Below are positions 7,800-10,000 of a stretch of DNA of 10,000 nucleotides, piece by piece. The stretch lies in contig NZ_JAIWOI010000344.1 in NCBI RefSeq assembly GCF_020217005.1, positions 1 through 10,000 of the forward strand, read 5' to 3'. The translations under genes and the position numbers were made by a program. Source of the DNA: Rheinheimera sp. (GTDB lineage: Bacteria; Pseudomonadota; Gammaproteobacteria; Enterobacterales; Alteromonadaceae). The first letter of the stretch is position 1; each line of letters opens with the position of its first letter. The notes below the pieces were generated by a model, which had not been told where the DNA came from, ran no database searches, and was given only the letters and a program-made list of their open reading frames with translations.

Positions 7800-8510
7800 A
7801 TGAACTCCTCTTCCAATGTTGATCCGGGCGAAATTGCCAAATTTAATGAAATAGCTTCTCGCTGGTGGGATGAAACTGGTGAGTTTAAACCCCTACACCA
7901 ACTAAACCCATGCCGCCTGGCCTTTATCAGTGACCAGGTACAAGGCCTTTTTGGTAAAAAGGCAGTAGATGTCGGTTGTGGTGGAGGCATTTTGGCAGAG
8001 GCTATGGCCAAAGCCGGCGCACAGGTCACCGGCATTGATATGGCGAACGAAGCACTCACCGTAGCTAAGTTACACGCTCTGGAGTCGGCTGTATCCATTC
8101 AGTATCAACAAAGTACAGCAGAAGATTTTGCCGCGGCCAACAAGGCAGTATTTGATTTGGTAACTTGTATGGAGATGTTGGAACATGTCCCTGCACCTGC
8201 TTCGGTAGTTCAGGCTTGCGCTGATTTAGCTAAACCTGGTGCGACCTTGGTGTTCTCGACATTAAACAAAACCTGGAAAGCCTATCTTATGGCCATAGTA
8301 GGCGCAGAGCAGTTGTTGAAGTTAGTCCCCAAAGGTACTCACGAGTTTGAGAAGTTTATCCGCCCTTCTGATCTGATGCGCTTCATCGATGATGCTGGTT
8401 TACAAGTCGTGGATGCAACAGGTCTGCACTACAACCCAGTAAACCAATCCTTCCGCACTGGCCCGGGCCTGGACGTAAATTATTTTGTGGTAGCAAAAAA
8501 GCCGTTATGA
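7800..8510 (+). CDS. ubiG: Ubiquinone biosynthesis O-methyltransferase
   Basis: SAM-dependent methyltransferase that carries out both O-methylations of the ubiquinone pathway, acting at the inner face of the membrane. From the ATG it has 236 residues (240 in E. coli). The family N-terminus EIAKFNEIASRWWDETGEFKPLH is at 11-33. SAM motif I is VDVGCGGG (56-63), the ribose-binding acid is D80 in GIDM, and CMEMLEHV (123-130) follows. The VPKGTHEFEKF and GLHYNPV motifs are typical of UbiG. The frame stays open four codons upstream to a GTG at 7788; I prefer the ATG because of promoter spacing. No strong Shine-Dalgarno is present (TGGA only). It overlaps the HAD phosphatase gene as ATGA, so the two are probably co-translated. 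It is divergent from gyrA, as in Pseudomonas and many other gammaproteobacteria. Confidence 0.96.
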   Translation: MNSSSNVDPGEIAKFNEIASRWWDETGEFKPLHQLNPCRLAFISDQVQGLFGKKAVDVGCGGGILAEAMAKAGAQVTGIDMANEALTVAKLHALESAVSIQYQQSTAEDFAAANKAVFDLVTCMEMLEHVPAPASVVQACADLAKPGATLVFSTLNKTWKAYLMAIVGAEQLLKLVPKGTHEFEKFIRPSDLMRFIDDAGLQVVDATGLHYNPVNQSFRTGPGLDVNYFVVAKKPL

Positions 8511-9184
8511 GTCTTCAGAACATTAAACTGAAAAAACCAGCTGCCTTGTTATTTGATTTGGACGGTACGTTGGTCGATACAGCCCAGGACTTAGGCGCAG
8601 CGCTGAATTTTGTTCTGCGACAACATGGTATGCCTGAAAAAAGCTACGACGAATACCGCCCTATGGCCTCGCATGGTGCCAAAGGTTTGTTGCAGCTGGG
8701 TTTTGGCGTAGCGATTAAAGAGATTGATTTTGGCAAAGCCCGTCAGAGCCTGCTGGATTATTACCACCACCACAGTGGTGTACACAGCTGCTTGTTTCCT
8801 GGCGCTGAAGAGTTATTTGCAGCGCTTGAGGCACGGAACATCCGTTGGGCTATAGTGACCAATAAACCTTATAAGCTCGCCGCTAAAGTACAGCGTCAGT
8901 TACCAGCTTTATTAAAAAGCAGGCTCTTGATCGGTGGCGACAGTCTGGCACAGCGTAAACCTGATCCAACGCCTTTATGGATGACGGCTCACTACATGCA
9001 GGTACCAGCAAATCAATGCTGGTATATAGGTGATGCTGAACGAGATATAGAATCAGGACGTCGTGCCGGCATGCAAACCGTGATGTGCGATTTTGGTTAT
9101 GTGGGACCAGATGATAAAACTGAACTCTGGGGCGCAGATTTACACATTTCAAGCCTGGATGACCTGATCCAACACTTGGACTGA
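8507..9184 (+). CDS. mupP: HAD-IA phosphatase, Gph/MupP type (probable N-acetylmuramic acid 6-phosphate phosphatase; often annotated phosphoglycolate phosphatase)
   Basis: A 225-residue cytoplasmic haloacid-dehalogenase phosphatase. Motif I is FDLDGTLVDT with nucleophile D17 and acid/base D19, motif II is VTNK with T118, motif III is RKPDP with K151, and motif IV is IGDAERD with D176 and D180. A helical C1 cap lies between motifs I and II (about 25-95). It would otherwise be called Gph. However, HGAKGLLQLGFG, the VHS before the second domain, DIESGRRAG and the late PDD...LWGAD resemble, as I recall them, Pseudomonas MupP, which also sits directly beside ubiG near gyrA. MupP removes phosphate from MurNAc-6-phosphate in the AmgK/MurU cell-wall recycling route. 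The HAD class is certain, but the substrate is inferred. Its ATG overlaps the ubiG stop by four bases, and a strong terminator follows 28 bases after its own stop. Confidence 0.9.
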   Translation: MSLQNIKLKKPAALLFDLDGTLVDTAQDLGAALNFVLRQHGMPEKSYDEYRPMASHGAKGLLQLGFGVAIKEIDFGKARQSLLDYYHHHSGVHSCLFPGAEELFAALEARNIRWAIVTNKPYKLAAKVQRQLPALLKSRLLIGGDSLAQRKPDPTPLWMTAHYMQVPANQCWYIGDAERDIESGRRAGMQTVMCDFGYVGPDDKTELWGADLHISSLDDLIQHLD

Positions 9185-9212
9185 GTTCAGTTTTTTCACT
9201 TTTTGTTCAATT

Positions 9213-9243
9213 AAAAATCACCTCGTCGCAGGTGATTTTTTTT
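9213..9243 (+). terminator. Intrinsic terminator of the ubiG-HAD phosphatase operon
   Basis: Arms AAAAATCACCT (9213-9223) and AGGTGATTTTT (9230-9240), 11 bp with a 6-base loop, followed by a run of eight T's. It begins 28 bases after the HAD gene stop. Its A-run also gives a T-run on the opposite strand. Confidence 0.88.
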
Positions 9244-9380
9244 AGTGACTTAAAATTTAACCGAACAGACAAAATAGATTTTTTACTGAAAAACTATTGC
9301 TTCCGTACAGAGGTTTTTAAAAGCCTATTTCGCACGTTAGCGGATACTAACATGCTGCTTTTTTCGCCCGCCAGCAGGGG

Positions 9381-9409
9381 TTGCAATTGATATTGATCCA
9401 CTCTATCTT
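9381..9409 (+). promoter_or_regulatory. Candidate upstream nrdA promoter (P1), -10 inside NrdR box 1
   Basis: TTGCAA at 9381-9386 (4 of 6), a 17-base spacer, and TATCTT at 9404-9409 (4 of 6). The -10 lies in the middle of NrdR box 1, where a bound repressor would exclude RNA polymerase. The start would be near 9416, giving a leader of about 140 bases. Confidence 0.4.
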
Positions 9410-9413
9410 GTGA
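9398..9413 (+). promoter_or_regulatory. NrdR box 1
   Basis: CCACTCTATCTTGTGA matches the NrdR consensus (ACAC-W-ATATAT-W-GTGT) at 12 of 16 positions, including the CAC and GTG cores. It starts 31 bases before box 2, the three-turn spacing known for tandem NrdR boxes of ribonucleotide reductase genes. NrdR is a zinc-ribbon/ATP-cone repressor that reads the dATP/ATP level. Confidence 0.7.
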
Positions 9414-9428
9414 TCCGTTCTCCTTTCA

Positions 9429-9444
9429 CCCCTAGATGTTGTGT
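9429..9444 (+). promoter_or_regulatory. NrdR box 2
   Basis: CCCCTAGATGTTGTGT matches the NrdR consensus at 12 of 16 positions, with the right-hand TGTTGTGT half strongest. It lies on the same face of the helix as box 1, with a 15-base gap between them. Together the pair is much stronger evidence than either site alone. Confidence 0.68.
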
Positions 9445-9491
9445 CACTCAGCTGAGTTTGACCTAATGAAGCCAAAAGCGGGTGAATTCGC

Positions 9492-9513
9492 TGCACAGGA
9501 TAAATTCTGTGCA
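9492..9513 (+). promoter_or_regulatory. Inverted repeat next to the proximal nrdA -10 (operator-like)
   Basis: Perfect arms TGCACAG (9492-9498) and CTGTGCA (9507-9513) with an 8-base spacer, ending 3 bases before a TATAAT. This is where a dimeric regulator would bind between -35 and -10. In RNA started upstream it could also form a hairpin. I do not recognise the factor: it is not a LexA box, which has CTGT-N8-ACAG. Confidence 0.5.
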
Positions 9514-9516
9514 CAC

Positions 9517-9522
9517 TATAAT
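9517..9522 (+). promoter_or_regulatory. Candidate proximal nrdA -10 box (P2)
   Basis: A perfect TATAAT 32 bases before the nrdA ATG. The best -35 is TGCACA at 9492-9497 (4 of 6), but its spacer is 19 bases, longer than usual. A start near 9529 would give a leader of about 26 bases. Confidence 0.45.
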
Positions 9523-9543
9523 AACAATTGAGATGGAATTTTC

Positions 9544-9549
9544 GGCGGA
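9544..9549 (+). promoter_or_regulatory. nrdA ribosome-binding site
   Basis: GGCGGA five bases before the ATG at 9555, a moderate Shine-Dalgarno in the right place. Confidence 0.5.
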
Positions 9550-9554
9550 AAAAT

Positions 9555-10000
9555 ATGACTCAAACATTATACGTAACCAAAAGAGATGGTCTGCGCGAAC
9601 CATTAGACTTAGATAAAATTCACCGTGTGATAGATTGGGCGGCTGAGCGCTTACAAAACGTATCAGTGTCTCAGGTTGAGTTACGTTCTCACATTCAGTT
9701 TTACGACGGCATAAAGACCGCCGACATTCATGAAACCATCATCAAAGCCGCTGCAGATTTAATTTCAAAAGAGACGCCGGATTATCAATATATGGCCGCA
9801 CGTTTGGCTGTATTCCATCTGCGTAAAAAAGCCTATGGCCAGTTTGAACCGCCAAAGTTATACGACCATGTGGTTAAAATGGTGGAAGAGAAGCGTTATG
9901 ACGCTCACATTCTGGCGGATTACAGTAAAGAAGAATTAGACCAGCTGGATACATTTATAGTCCATGCCCGAGATTTAGATTTCAGTTATGCTGCTGTCAA
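9555..10000 (+). CDS. nrdA: Class Ia ribonucleoside-diphosphate reductase, alpha subunit (N-terminal part; cut by the window edge)
   Basis: Large subunit of the aerobic ribonucleotide reductase, which reduces NDPs to dNDPs with the NrdB radical subunit. Only 148 codons are visible, open to the right edge; the E. coli protein has about 761 residues, so the catalytic cysteines lie outside. The visible part is the N-terminal ATP-cone, the overall activity site switched by ATP/dATP. K9, E15, K21, T55, H59, H88 and K91, which line this site in E. coli NrdA, are all present, with D18 in place of N18. YDGIKT (50-55) and HLRKKAYGQFEPP (88-100) are near-identical to the family. Regulation is likely by NrdR through the two upstream boxes. 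nrdB is expected downstream but not visible. Confidence 0.96.
   Translation, partial: MTQTLYVTKRDGLREPLDLDKIHRVIDWAAERLQNVSVSQVELRSHIQFYDGIKTADIHETIIKAAADLISKETPDYQYMAARLAVFHLRKKAYGQFEPPKLYDHVVKMVEEKRYDAHILADYSKEELDQLDTFIVHARDLDFSYAAV

Larger units (their letters stand above)
9244..9554 (+). other. Non-coding region upstream of nrdA
   Basis: These 311 bases carry no credible gene. The left half (to about 9380) is A/T-rich, with an imperfect hairpin at 9273-9298 and a weak one at 9336-9351. The right half holds the NrdR-box pair, two candidate promoters, a 12-base palindrome and a 7+7 inverted repeat, listed separately. The length and density of sites suggest complex control of nrdA. Confidence 0.7.

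Noticed and set aside
7619..8098. Open frame of 159 codons on the minus strand across the gyrA-ubiG gap and ubiG
   Set aside because: Antisense to the certain ubiG coding sequence, with no family motifs and no ribosome-binding site; it is a by-product of ubiG codon use.
9273..9298. AATAG-A-TTTTT / AAAAACTATT imperfect hairpin before nrdA
   Set aside because: Nearly all A/T pairs with a bulge in an A/T-rich region; no G+C stem, and no gene boundary that it would terminate.
9409..9429. TTGTGA...TTTCAC as a CRP site
   Set aside because: The gap between TGTGA and TCAC is longer than the 6 bases CRP requires.

Overview
This window holds seven ordinary housekeeping protein genes and part of an eighth, in an arrangement typical of a gammaproteobacterium. 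The proteins closely resemble their Escherichia coli counterparts. The gene order and moderate base composition fit the Alteromonadales/Chromatiales neighbourhood (a Rheinheimera-like organism is my best guess). The genus assignment is an inference from memory, not from a search. I see no rRNA, tRNA, CRISPR array, insertion sequence, phage gene or plasmid function.

Layout. On the minus strand, read right to left: gyrA (7622-4998), a 355-base spacer with the gyrA terminator and two copies of a short repeat, serC (4642-3563), aroA (3563-2277, sharing one base with serC), cmk (2161-1481) and rpsA (1379 to the left edge, cut off within its sixth S1 domain). On the plus strand: ubiG (7800-8510), a HAD phosphatase overlapping it by 4 bases (8507-9184), a strong terminator, a 311-base regulatory region, and the start of nrdA (9555 to the right edge).

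The genes serve central metabolism and genome maintenance: DNA supercoiling (gyrA), serine/PLP synthesis (serC), the shikimate pathway (aroA), CMP/dCMP phosphorylation (cmk), translation (rpsA), ubiquinone synthesis (ubiG), phosphosugar dephosphorylation (HAD gene) and deoxynucleotide synthesis (nrdA). gyrA and ubiG are divergent from a 177-base region that carries a good sigma-70 promoter for each.

The most informative parts lie between the genes. The nrdA region carries a pair of NrdR-box-like sites exactly 31 bases apart, one covering a possible -10, plus a 7+7 inverted repeat next to a second, consensus -10. The rpsA leader can fold into three successive hairpins, two with GGA in the loop, as in the S1 autoregulatory leader known from gammaproteobacteria. 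The HAD gene reads more like MupP (MurNAc-6-phosphate phosphatase) than true Gph. I found no convincing undescribed system.
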